Program-made: the position numbers and the translations under genes
Shown: positions 57,534 to 64,000 of the stretch, piece after piece
Layout: each line of letters opens with the position of its first letter
Position numbering within the stretch: the first letter of the stretch is position 1
Assembly (NCBI RefSeq): GCF_004923295.1
Contig: NZ_CP039638.1
Location: 372,001-436,000 of the forward strand
Direction: 5' to 3'
DNA: 64,000 nt
Source: Azospirillum sp. TSH100
GTDB lineage: Bacteria > Pseudomonadota > Alphaproteobacteria > Azospirillales > Azospirillaceae
Notes under the pieces: generated by a model
Databases searched by the model: none
What the model was told of the DNA's origin: nothing
What the model saw: the letters and a program-made list of their open reading frames with translations, nothing else

Positions 57534-58696
57534 GCTGCCCTCGAAGCGAGCTTGCGGATGTGGGGACCGATTTCCTTGAGCGGCAGGATGGCGTTGCAGA
57601 TGCCGGCTTGCGCCACGGCACCGGGCATGCCCCAGACCACGCTCGACGCCTCGTCCTGGGCGATCAGGGTGCCGCCGCCATTGACCACGTCGGTGCAGCC
57701 CTTCAACCCGTCCTGACCCATGCCGGTCAGGATGCAGGCCAGGATTTTGCGGCCGCCATAGGCCTTCAGGATCGACCGCATCATCGGATCGACCGCCGGG
57801 CGGCAGAAATTCTCGGGCGGATCCTTGCTCAGCGTGATGACGTTGGCGCCGCCGCGCTGCGCCACCAGCATGTGGAAGTCGCCGGGCGCGATGTAGCAGC
57901 GGTTCTGGACGATCGGCTCGCCGTCCTTCGCCTCGCGCGCGTCGATCCCGCATTGGCGGGTGATGTGCTCTGCCAGGATGGTGGTGAAGGTCGCCGGCAT
58001 GTGCTGGGTGATCAGGATCGGCTGGCTGACGCCGGCCTTCAGGTGCGACAGCACCTCGAACAGGGCCTGCGGGCCGCCGGTGGAGCTGCCGATGGCGATC
58101 ACGTCCGGCTTGGTCGCGATGGCGCCGGCCGGGGTCGGCCGGGTGACGATCGGCCCGACCTCGCGCTTCATGAGCCCCAGCGGGGCCGCCGGGGTCAGCG
58201 GGCGGATTTCGCCGCGCGACCGCGATCCGGCGCGCCGGGCGGCGGCACCCAGCGCCTTCACCTTGGCGACCAGCTCGCGCTTGAAGTCCTCCGCCCCGCC
58301 GATCTCGCGGGTGGAGGTCGGCTTCGGGATGTAATCGGCCGCACCCGCCGACAGGCAGCGGATCGACACGTCGGCCCCGCGCAGGGTCAGCGTCGAGGCC
58401 ATGATGATCTTCACCTGCGGCGCGACCGCCAGCAGCTTCGGGATGGCGGTCAGCCCGTCCATCACCGGCATCTCGATGTCGAGAACGATGACATCGATGG
58501 AATTGCGCTGAAGCGAATTGACCGCCATCTGGCCGTCGCCGACGGAGGTGACGACGCGGATGTCCGCATCCCCCTCCAGAGCGCGGGTCAGCAGGCCGCG
58601 GATGACGGCGGAGTCGTCCACCACCATGACCCGGACGGGATCCGGGTTGGCCGGTCGCGCGGTGGTGAGGGGGCCTCTGCCAAAACTGTCCGACAT
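57530..58696 (-). CDS. cheB: Chemotaxis methylesterase CheB
   Basis: A 388-residue response regulator-esterase. The receiver has VRVMVVDDSAVIRGLL and the phospho-Asp in VIVLDIEMPVMDGL; the esterase has the catalytic Ser in AIGSSTGGPQALF, His in ITQHMPATFT and Asp in LTGMGQDGLKG. A linker of about 70 residues (Pro/Arg-rich) joins them. It removes methyl groups from receptors when phosphorylated by CheA. Confidence 0.95.
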   Translation of the reverse strand: MSDSFGRGPLTTARPANPDPVRVMVVDDSAVIRGLLTRALEGDADIRVVTSVGDGQMAVNSLQRNSIDVIVLDIEMPVMDGLTAIPKLLAVAPQVKIIMASTLTLRGADVSIRCLSAGAADYIPKPTSTREIGGAEDFKRELVAKVKALGAAARRAGSRSRGEIRPLTPAAPLGLMKREVGPIVTRPTPAGAIATKPDVIAIGSSTGGPQALFEVLSHLKAGVSQPILITQHMPATFTTILAEHITRQCGIDAREAKDGEPIVQNRCYIAPGDFHMLVAQRGGANVITLSKDPPENFCRPAVDPMMRSILKAYGGRKILACILTGMGQDGLKGCTDVVNGGGTLIAQDEASSVVWGMPGAVAQAGICNAILPLKEIGPHIRKLASRAA

Positions 58697-58772
58697 AACG
58701 GCGATTCGCCTTTCAACTCGACTGGTTCAACTCCGCTTCTCCCGGGAGGCCTCTCCCGGCACCCGGCCGGAT

Positions 58773-59138
58773 TCAGAGAAGGCCGACCTGCGCGAACTTG
58801 GTCTGGATGATGTCGCTGTCGAAGGGCTTCATGATGTACTCGTTGGCCCCGGCGGACAGCGCCTCCTGGATGTGGGCGAGGTCGTTCTCGGTGGTGCAGA
58901 ACACGACCTTGGGCTGCTCGCCCCCGCTCATCTTGCGCAGCCGGCGCAGGAACTCGATCCCGGTCATGACCGGCATGTTCCAGTCCAGCAGGATGGCGTC
59001 GGGCATCTGGGCCGCGCAGGCCTCCATCGCCTGCTTCCCATCCTCCGCCTCGGTGCAGGCGAAATTCAGCTCTTCCAGGATCTTGCGCGCGACCTTGCGG
59101 ACAACGCGGCTGTCATCGACCACCAGGCAGGATTTCAT
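58773..59138 (-). CDS. cheY: Chemotaxis response regulator CheY
   Basis: A 121-residue single receiver domain. Conserved residues are Asp8/Asp9 in CLVVDDSRVVRK, phospho-Asp52 in ILLDWNMPVMTG, Thr near 82 in FCTTEN and Lys104 in YIMKPF. It carries the signal from CheA to the flagellar motor or another partner. It lies between cheW (88 bp) and cheB (76 bp). Confidence 0.95.
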   Translation of the reverse strand: MKSCLVVDDSRVVRKVARKILEELNFACTEAEDGKQAMEACAAQMPDAILLDWNMPVMTGIEFLRRLRKMSGGEQPKVVFCTTENDLAHIQEALSAGANEYIMKPFDSDIIQTKFAQVGLL

Positions 59139-59226
59139 TGCGGCAGGGCCTCAGGTCATCTGTTCGTCGGCGAAAGCCGGCCGGCCGGAACGGCGCCTTG
59201 CCCGATGGGGCAGGCGCCGCGAGCCG

Positions 59227-59727
59227 TCAGGCCGTCTCGATGGTTGTGAAGTTGAGCAGACGGGGCACGTCCAACACAACCATCAACTGACCGTTCAGCC
59301 TATAAATTCCGGTGGAGACCTCGCGCCACCGCGGATCCAGCGTCGCCGGATTGCGCTCGAAGTCCTCCTTGGTCAGGCTCAGCACCTCGCCGACCGAGTC
59401 GACCATCAGGCTGTAGAGTTCGCCGCGCAGGTCGACGACGATCGACATCCCCGGCTTGTCCTTCGGCCGGCCGGTCAGGCCGAGCCGCAGGCGGACGTCG
59501 ATGGCGGTGACGATGCGACCGCGCAGGTTCAGCGATCCGGCGACCTCCGGCGGGGCCAGCGGGATACGGGTGATCCGCTGATGGCCCAGCACGTCCTGCA
59601 CCTGAAGGACCGGGATGCCGAACATCTGGTCGGCGATCGTCATGGTCACATAGTCCTGGTTGCCGGAGACGACGAGATCGTCGCCCTTCGACTTGCGGAC
59701 GGTGGACGGCAGCTTGGCGTTGCTCAT
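59227..59727 (-). CDS. cheW: Chemotaxis coupling protein CheW
   Basis: A 166-residue CheW-fold protein linking receptors to CheA. It has YVTMTIADQMFGIPVLQVQD, RITRIPLAPPEVAGSLNLRG, TAIDVRLRLGL and SIVVDLRGELYSLMVDSVGEVL. The 20-residue N-terminal tail is Lys/Ser-rich. Its start overlaps the cheA stop by 4 bp. Confidence 0.93.
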   Translation of the reverse strand: MSNAKLPSTVRKSKGDDLVVSGNQDYVTMTIADQMFGIPVLQVQDVLGHQRITRIPLAPPEVAGSLNLRGRIVTAIDVRLRLGLTGRPKDKPGMSIVVDLRGELYSLMVDSVGEVLSLTKEDFERNPATLDPRWREVSTGIYRLNGQLMVVLDVPRLLNFTTIETA

Positions 59728-62522
59728 GCGGCACCTTTCTGGTCGGTCAGCGTCTGCTGGAGCGCGAAGAGCAGCGCGTCACGGTCGAACTTGGCGACAT
59801 AGTCGTTGAAACCGGCGATCCGGCCGCGATCGAGGTCGCGGGCGCTGGCATGGCTGGACAGCGCCACCATCGGCACCCCCTGCCAGCGGCTGCCGTGGCG
59901 CACCGCCTCGGCGAAGTCGAAGCCGCTCATGCCCGGCATCTCGATGTCGGAGACGATGACGTCGAAGTCCTCGCCGGCCTCGCAGAGCGCCAGCGCGTCG
60001 CTGGCATTCTCCACCGCCGTCACGTCGTAGCCCGCGACCGACAGCAGCGGCGTCAGCAGGTTGCGGAAGAAGGGGCTGTCGTCCACCAGCAGCACGCGCT
60101 GGAGCTTCTCCTCCTCGAACCCCTCCTGGGTGGAGGAGCCGAACCAGTCCTTGTAGGCCTGGGTCAGGAAGAAGCCGGCATCGATCACCTCGGTCGCCTT
60201 GCCGGCGATGATGGCGGACCCCATCAGGCCGGGACGCTCCGCGGCCAGCTGGACGTTCAGCTTCTCCTCGACGATGTCGACGATCTCGTCGACGATCAGG
60301 CCCATCGAGCGGTCGCCGTCGGCGAAGACCAGCACCGGCTGGCGCCCCTCGGTGCCGACGACGAAGTTCGGGTCGATCGGGACCAGCGGCATCAGCTTGC
60401 CGCGGTACTGGACGACCGGGAGGCCGTTCGACAGCTCGACCGTGGCGAGATCGACATCCTCCAGGCGGGCGACCAGCGACAGCGGCACCGCCTTGGGCGC
60501 GCCCTCGCCGGCACGGAACAGCAGGAGCGCCATCTTGTCCTCCTGGCGCTGGGTCTGGACCGCGGTGGTCTCCTTCCCGGCGGCCTCGCCCATCGCCATC
60601 TCGCCGGTGGCCGACGCGATGCCGTTGGGATCCAGGATCATGATGACGGAACCGTCACCGAGGATGGTGTTGCCCGAGAACATCTCGATGTGGCGCAGGA
60701 TCGGCGCCACCGGCTTCACCACGATTTCCTCGGTGTCGAACACGCGGTCGACCATGATGCCGAAGGTGTAGGTGCCGACCTGGGTGACGACGATGAAGGT
60801 CTCGTCCGCCGGCTTCTTGCTATCCTCGCTGTCGTCCAGCCGCAGCAGCTGCTGGAGCGAGACCAGCGGCAGCAGGCGGTTGCGCAGGCGCAGGACCGGG
60901 GTGCCCTTCAGCCGCTCGATGGTGTGCTCGCTGTCGGAGGCGGCGCGCACCAGCTCGACCACGCTGATCTGCGGGATGGCGAAGCGTTCGCCGGCGCATT
61001 CCACGATCAGGGCCGAGACGATGGCCAGCGTCAGCGGGATCTTGATGACGAAGGTCGAGCCCTTGCCCTGGGCCGACTTGATCTCGATCGTGCCGCCGAT
61101 CTTCTCGATGTTGGTCTTCACCACGTCCATGCCGACGCCGCGGCCCGACACGTTGGTGACCTTGGCGGCGGTGGAGAAGCCCGGCTTCATGATGAACTGG
61201 ATGATCTGCTGGTCGGTCATCGAGGCCAGCTCGATCTCCGACGCCATCCCGTTCTGGATCGCCTTCTGCTTGATCTTGTCGATCGCCAGGCCCTTACCGT
61301 CGTCCTGGATCTCGATGATGATGTGGCCGCCTTCGTGATAGGCGTTCAGCGTGATGCGCCCGGTCTCCGACTTGCCGGCCTTCAGGCGCTCCGCCGGGAT
61401 CTCCAGCCCATGGTCGGCGCTGTTGCGCACCATGTGGGTCAGCGGATCCTTGATCAGCTCCAGGACCTGGCGGTCCAGCTCGGTGTCGGCGCCGAGCATC
61501 TGGAGGTCGATCTTCTTGTTCAGTTCATGCGCCAGATCGCGCACCAGACGCGGCAGCTTGGCCCAGGCGTTGCCGATGGGCTGCATGCGCGTCTTCATGA
61601 CGCCTTCCTGCAGCTCCGACGTCACATGGTTCAGGCGCTGCAGCGGGGCGGCGAACTCGCTCTCCTTCTGCGACCGCAGGATCTGGAGCAGCTGGTTGCG
61701 GGTCAGCACCAGCTCCGACACCATGGTCATCAGGTTTTCGAGCAGGTCGACGTTGACGCGGATGGTCTGGGCGGCGACCGCCGATTCCTTGGTCGCGGCC
61801 TCGGCACCGGCGTCGGCGGCACCGGCGTTGCCGCCGGCCGAACCACCGGCCATCGGGGCGACCGGCGCCGGCATCTTGGCGGCGGCCGGCTCGGCGTCGG
61901 GCACGACGAGGTCATGCGACGGGGCGGGCTCGTCGGCCGGCTCGGGCGCGCGGGTGGCGACCGCCGTGCTGGCGGCCGGGGCCGCGGCAGGAGCGGGAGC
62001 GTCGTTCGGGCCGGGGGTGGAGTTCCAGAGGGCCTCCAGCTCGTCCAGCGTCACCGGCCGGTCTTCCGATGCCGCCACCGCGGGGGCGGTCGGCGGCGGA
62101 GGCGGCGGAGGCGGGGCGGCGGCGGCCGGGGCGGGACCGCCCAGCTTGCCTTCGGCGCACAGGTTCAGCCGCTCGATCAGCGGCAGGTCGTCGCCGGGCG
62201 GCTCCGCCTCGGTCGCTTCCAGCACCGCCAGCAGGCTCTTGATGGTGTCCAGAGCCTGAAGGATCAGCGACACCGCTTCCGGATTGATCGTCAGTTCGCC
62301 GTCACGGAACTTGCCCAGCACGTTCTCCGAGGCGTGCGCCACCTTTTCCAGGCGGGGCAGGCCAAGGAAGCCGCAGGTTCCCTTGATGGTGTGGACGAGC
62401 CGGAAGATGTTCGACAGCAGTTCCGGATTGTTGGGATTCTGCTCCAACCGGACCAACTCGACGTCGAGCACCGAGAGGTTTTCGTTGGTCTCCGTCAGAA
62501 ATTCGGACAGCAGATCATCCAT
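59724..62522 (-). CDS. cheA: Chemotaxis histidine kinase CheA with C-terminal CheW-like and receiver domains
   Basis: A 932-residue kinase: P1 HPt with His44 in RLVHTIKGTCGFLGL, a Pro/Ala-rich P2-like linker (about 130-245), P3 dimer helices (NLMTMVSELVLTRNQLLQ), the P4 ATPase with HMVRNSADHGLEIP and GRGVGMDVVKTNIEKIGG, a P5 CheW-like domain, and a second CheW-like segment (about 670-800). The C-terminus is a receiver (808-932) with Asp859 in VIVSDIEMPGMSGFDF. Hybrid CheA proteins with a receiver are known from Azospirillum Che1. It phosphorylates CheY, CheB and perhaps its own receiver. First gene of the che operon. Confidence 0.95.
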   Translation of the reverse strand: MDDLLSEFLTETNENLSVLDVELVRLEQNPNNPELLSNIFRLVHTIKGTCGFLGLPRLEKVAHASENVLGKFRDGELTINPEAVSLILQALDTIKSLLAVLEATEAEPPGDDLPLIERLNLCAEGKLGGPAPAAAAPPPPPPPPTAPAVAASEDRPVTLDELEALWNSTPGPNDAPAPAAAPAASTAVATRAPEPADEPAPSHDLVVPDAEPAAAKMPAPVAPMAGGSAGGNAGAADAGAEAATKESAVAAQTIRVNVDLLENLMTMVSELVLTRNQLLQILRSQKESEFAAPLQRLNHVTSELQEGVMKTRMQPIGNAWAKLPRLVRDLAHELNKKIDLQMLGADTELDRQVLELIKDPLTHMVRNSADHGLEIPAERLKAGKSETGRITLNAYHEGGHIIIEIQDDGKGLAIDKIKQKAIQNGMASEIELASMTDQQIIQFIMKPGFSTAAKVTNVSGRGVGMDVVKTNIEKIGGTIEIKSAQGKGSTFVIKIPLTLAIVSALIVECAGERFAIPQISVVELVRAASDSEHTIERLKGTPVLRLRNRLLPLVSLQQLLRLDDSEDSKKPADETFIVVTQVGTYTFGIMVDRVFDTEEIVVKPVAPILRHIEMFSGNTILGDGSVIMILDPNGIASATGEMAMGEAAGKETTAVQTQRQEDKMALLLFRAGEGAPKAVPLSLVARLEDVDLATVELSNGLPVVQYRGKLMPLVPIDPNFVVGTEGRQPVLVFADGDRSMGLIVDEIVDIVEEKLNVQLAAERPGLMGSAIIAGKATEVIDAGFFLTQAYKDWFGSSTQEGFEEEKLQRVLLVDDSPFFRNLLTPLLSVAGYDVTAVENASDALALCEAGEDFDVIVSDIEMPGMSGFDFAEAVRHGSRWQGVPMVALSSHASARDLDRGRIAGFNDYVAKFDRDALLFALQQTLTDQKGAA

Positions 62523-62641
62523 GTCGCATTCCCCAGGCCCAATGTTTATGGTCCGCGCCGTCCTGCGGCTCGAACGGGCAGCATCGAAGGGCCGCCGGTT
62601 GCGCTCCAGTCCAGGTAGGGTCGGAGCCTGTCAAACACTGA

Positions 62642-62656
62642 TTAAGAGAACCTTAC
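62642..62656. promoter_or_regulatory. Candidate CtrA box upstream of cheA
   Basis: TTAA-GAGAACC-TTAC at 62642-62656 differs from the CtrA consensus TTAA-N7-TTAA by one base. It lies 120 bp upstream of the cheA start (minus strand) and 72 bp before the small gene at 62728. It fits control of the che operon by CtrA, as known for motility genes in several alphaproteobacteria. Function is inferred. Confidence 0.5.
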
Positions 62657-62727
62657 CTCTTCCGATAGGGAGTCTTCCCGAGGCTTCCACCCGTAGGATA
62701 AGGGATCCATTGTCACAGGGAGGATCG

Positions 62728-62901
62728 ATGACCGACGCCGAACTCGCCAAATCCGTGCGCGATGCCGTGGAACGGCTCAACACCGCGCTTGCGGAGGCGG
62801 CCCGCCACAATCTGGCCGTCACGCTGCGCACCACCGCCCACCAGACCACCGGCGGGGTGGAGCAGGTCGTGGTGGAACCGCGGATCTTCAAGCAGCTGTG
62901 A
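62728..62901 (+). CDS. Small protein of unknown function (57 residues)
   Basis: A 57-residue protein, MTDAELAKSVRDAVERLNTA, then LAEAARHNLAVTLRTTAHQT and a conserved-looking VEQVVVEPRIFKQL. The N-terminus is a helix and the C-terminus a short strand. AGGGAGG lies 7 bases before the ATG. It is convergent with chpT, 33 bp away. No family known to me, but the ribosome site is good. Confidence 0.62.
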   Translation: MTDAELAKSVRDAVERLNTALAEAARHNLAVTLRTTAHQTTGGVEQVVVEPRIFKQL

Positions 62902-62934
62902 GGGACGCGACCGCAAGGGCGGCGGCAGGCGGTC

Positions 62935-63615
62935 TCACCATTCCGCGGTGAAGACCAGCCGTTCGCTGCTTTCGGTGGCGACGGCGACGCGGAAGCCGTC
63001 GCTTTCGGCCAGCCGGCCGGCCAGATAGGCATGGATGGTGCGCGGGCTCAACGCTTCGGGCGTCGCCGTGCCGGCCAGCGCCGCCGCCGCATCCGGGTTC
63101 AGGGTGCCCGGCCGGCCGGCAGCGGAGACGGTGATGCGGCCGGCGGTCTCGTCGCCGTCGGCGGCGACGGAAACCAGCCCGCCATGGGTCAGCGCCTCGT
63201 CCGCCAGCATCACCATGTTGAGCAGCAGCTTCACCACGCCGCGGCGCTGGGCGGTCATGTCGTGGGGCACCCGGTCCGGCCAGTCCAGCCGGGTGCGCCC
63301 GCCCTCGATATAGCCGGCGGCGGCGGCGCGGGCGTCGCCGAAGCCCTTCTGATCGCGCCCGGCCACCCCATAGGCCAGCCGGAACACCCGCAGCCGGCGG
63401 TCGGCCTGACCGGAGGAATGGTCGATCAGCTTCACCGCCTCGCCCAGGAAGCCGCCGATGGAGCCACCCTCCTCGTCCTCCTGCATCTCCTCGATCAGTT
63501 CCAGCCCGTTGCGGATGGCGCCGACCGGGCTGACCAGATCGTGGCAGAGCTTCGACGCCAGCAGTTCCAGAACGCGGATGTCGACGCTGACGGGGCGGGA
63601 GGACGATTCGGTCAC
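62935..63615 (-). CDS. chpT: Histidine phosphotransferase ChpT
   Basis: A 226-residue ChpT-type protein. The phospho-acceptor is His25 in LELLASKLCHDLVSPVGAIR, and the C-terminal half is a degenerate ATPase-like fold (about 110-226). In Caulobacter ChpT passes phosphate from the CckA kinase to CtrA and CpdR. Here it is near the che genes and about 8 kb from ctrA. GATTC at 63605-63609 and GACTC at 63622-63626 flank the start codon (GANTC sites). Confidence 0.88.
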   Translation of the reverse strand: MTESSSRPVSVDIRVLELLASKLCHDLVSPVGAIRNGLELIEEMQEDEEGGSIGGFLGEAVKLIDHSSGQADRRLRVFRLAYGVAGRDQKGFGDARAAAAGYIEGGRTRLDWPDRVPHDMTAQRRGVVKLLLNMVMLADEALTHGGLVSVAADGDETAGRITVSAAGRPGTLNPDAAAALAGTATPEALSPRTIHAYLAGRLAESDGFRVAVATESSERLVFTAEW

Positions 63616-63736
63616 GAGGCAGACTCCGGAAAAAGGAACGGCGACGGCACGGTGCAGGAGATTCTATACTGTCCCGGCGGCGCCGCACAGGCGGTCGCAT
63701 TTCCTATGTACAATAGTGTGATGGACGGGATCCGAC

Positions 63737-63916
63737 ATGGACGATTCGCTGGTGCCGGGCGCCTGGGTGCGCCACCCCGACCAGCCCGACTGGGGGCTGG
63801 GGCAGGTGCAGTCGGCCATCCGCAACCGCATCACGGTCAATTTCGAGCATGCGGGCAAGGTGCTGATCGATTCCGACGTCATCTCGCTGACGCTGGTCGA
63901 CCCGGACGGGATCTGA
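63737..63916 (+). CDS. DUF3553 small protein
   Basis: A 59-residue protein. The DUF3553 core is VRHPDQPDWGLGQVQSAIRN followed by TVNFEHAGKVLID. The fold is probably a small SH3- or Tudor-like barrel, as in nucleic-acid-binding or CarD-like domains; function is unknown. The gene is divergent from chpT and starts after GACGGGATCC. It is well supported by the family match although short. Confidence 0.85.
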   Translation: MDDSLVPGAWVRHPDQPDWGLGQVQSAIRNRITVNFEHAGKVLIDSDVISLTLVDPDGI

Positions 63917-64000
63917 CCTCCGACGGTCGACCCTCGGCGACCGCCCCTCTGCGGCATGGCTCCGGGAAAGCGCCGATTGCGCCGCCCCGGCCGCTTTGCT

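Noticed and set aside
59850..62618. A 922-residue plus-strand open frame opposite cheA
   Set aside because: Antisense shadow; composition is dominated by Arg, His, Gly and Asp typical of reversed alphaproteobacterial codons, and cheA is certain.

Overview
The window looks like chromosomal DNA from a high-GC alphaproteobacterium of the Azospirillum type (Rhodospirillales). This is inferred from family content, not a database match: CcrM, CtrA and ChpT cell-cycle proteins, a five-gene cheA-cheW-cheY-cheB-cheR operon whose CheA carries a receiver domain, a FIST/NosP and hybrid-kinase pair, a mixed CobE/CobM/CbiD cobalamin pathway, and strong GC3 bias that leaves long open shadow frames opposite nearly every gene. 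No phage, insertion sequence, CRISPR array or rRNA was seen. Two tRNA genes are present.

Layout. 0-5.1 kb: cobalamin genes (cobE end, cobM, cbiD on the other strand, cobA, cobB, bluB). 5.2-13.3 kb: one long minus-strand operon with pxpA, a biotin carrier, a biotin carboxylase, pxpB, pxpC, then a three-gene ABC importer with a TorT-family binding protein; a LysR regulator diverges from it. 14.9-20.9 kb: accessory stretch with a 1050-residue three-module carbohydrate-binding beta-helix protein, an exported phytochelatin-synthase-like protease, a small exported protein and the DUF3305/DUF3306 pair. 20.9-29.5 kb: SDR, tRNA-Asp, tRNA-Asn, folB, ccrM, rnhB, YchJ-like protein, a double cold-shock protein, Lrp regulator, DedA protein, hydrolase and AraC regulator. 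29.9-33.2 kb: acetyl-CoA hydrolase/CoA-transferase, a small lower-GC patch with a PemK/MazF-type toxin-antitoxin pair, and an endonuclease III-like gene. 33.2-38.4 kb: nahK-like and nosP-like genes, DUF779 protein and an ExaC-type aldehyde dehydrogenase. 38.6-44.1 kb: NAD-type formate dehydrogenase-N/O-like membrane complex with TorD chaperone. 44.5-48.2 kb: nadABC with a paired palindromic operator. 48.2-51.7 kb: TAT-exported carbonic-anhydrase-like protein, small secreted protein, D-tartrate dehydratase and its LysR. 51.8-63.9 kb: two low-complexity proteins, fliJ-fliI, ctrA, cspA, small charged proteins, the che operon, chpT and a DUF3553 protein.

How the genes fit together. The most connected theme is cell-cycle and motility control: ccrM (GANTC methylase), ctrA (response regulator) and chpT (phosphotransferase that feeds CtrA) lie in the same 40 kb as flagellar export and chemotaxis genes. 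GANTC sites sit before ccrM, ctrA and chpT, and a near-consensus CtrA box lies upstream of cheA. The second theme is respiration and redox: formate dehydrogenase, NAD synthesis, NO sensing and aldehyde oxidation. The pxp/biotin operon is the strongest candidate for an incompletely described system, because a 5-oxoprolinase gene set is joined to its own biotin carboxylase, biotin carrier and a sugar-type ABC importer with an atypical binding protein.
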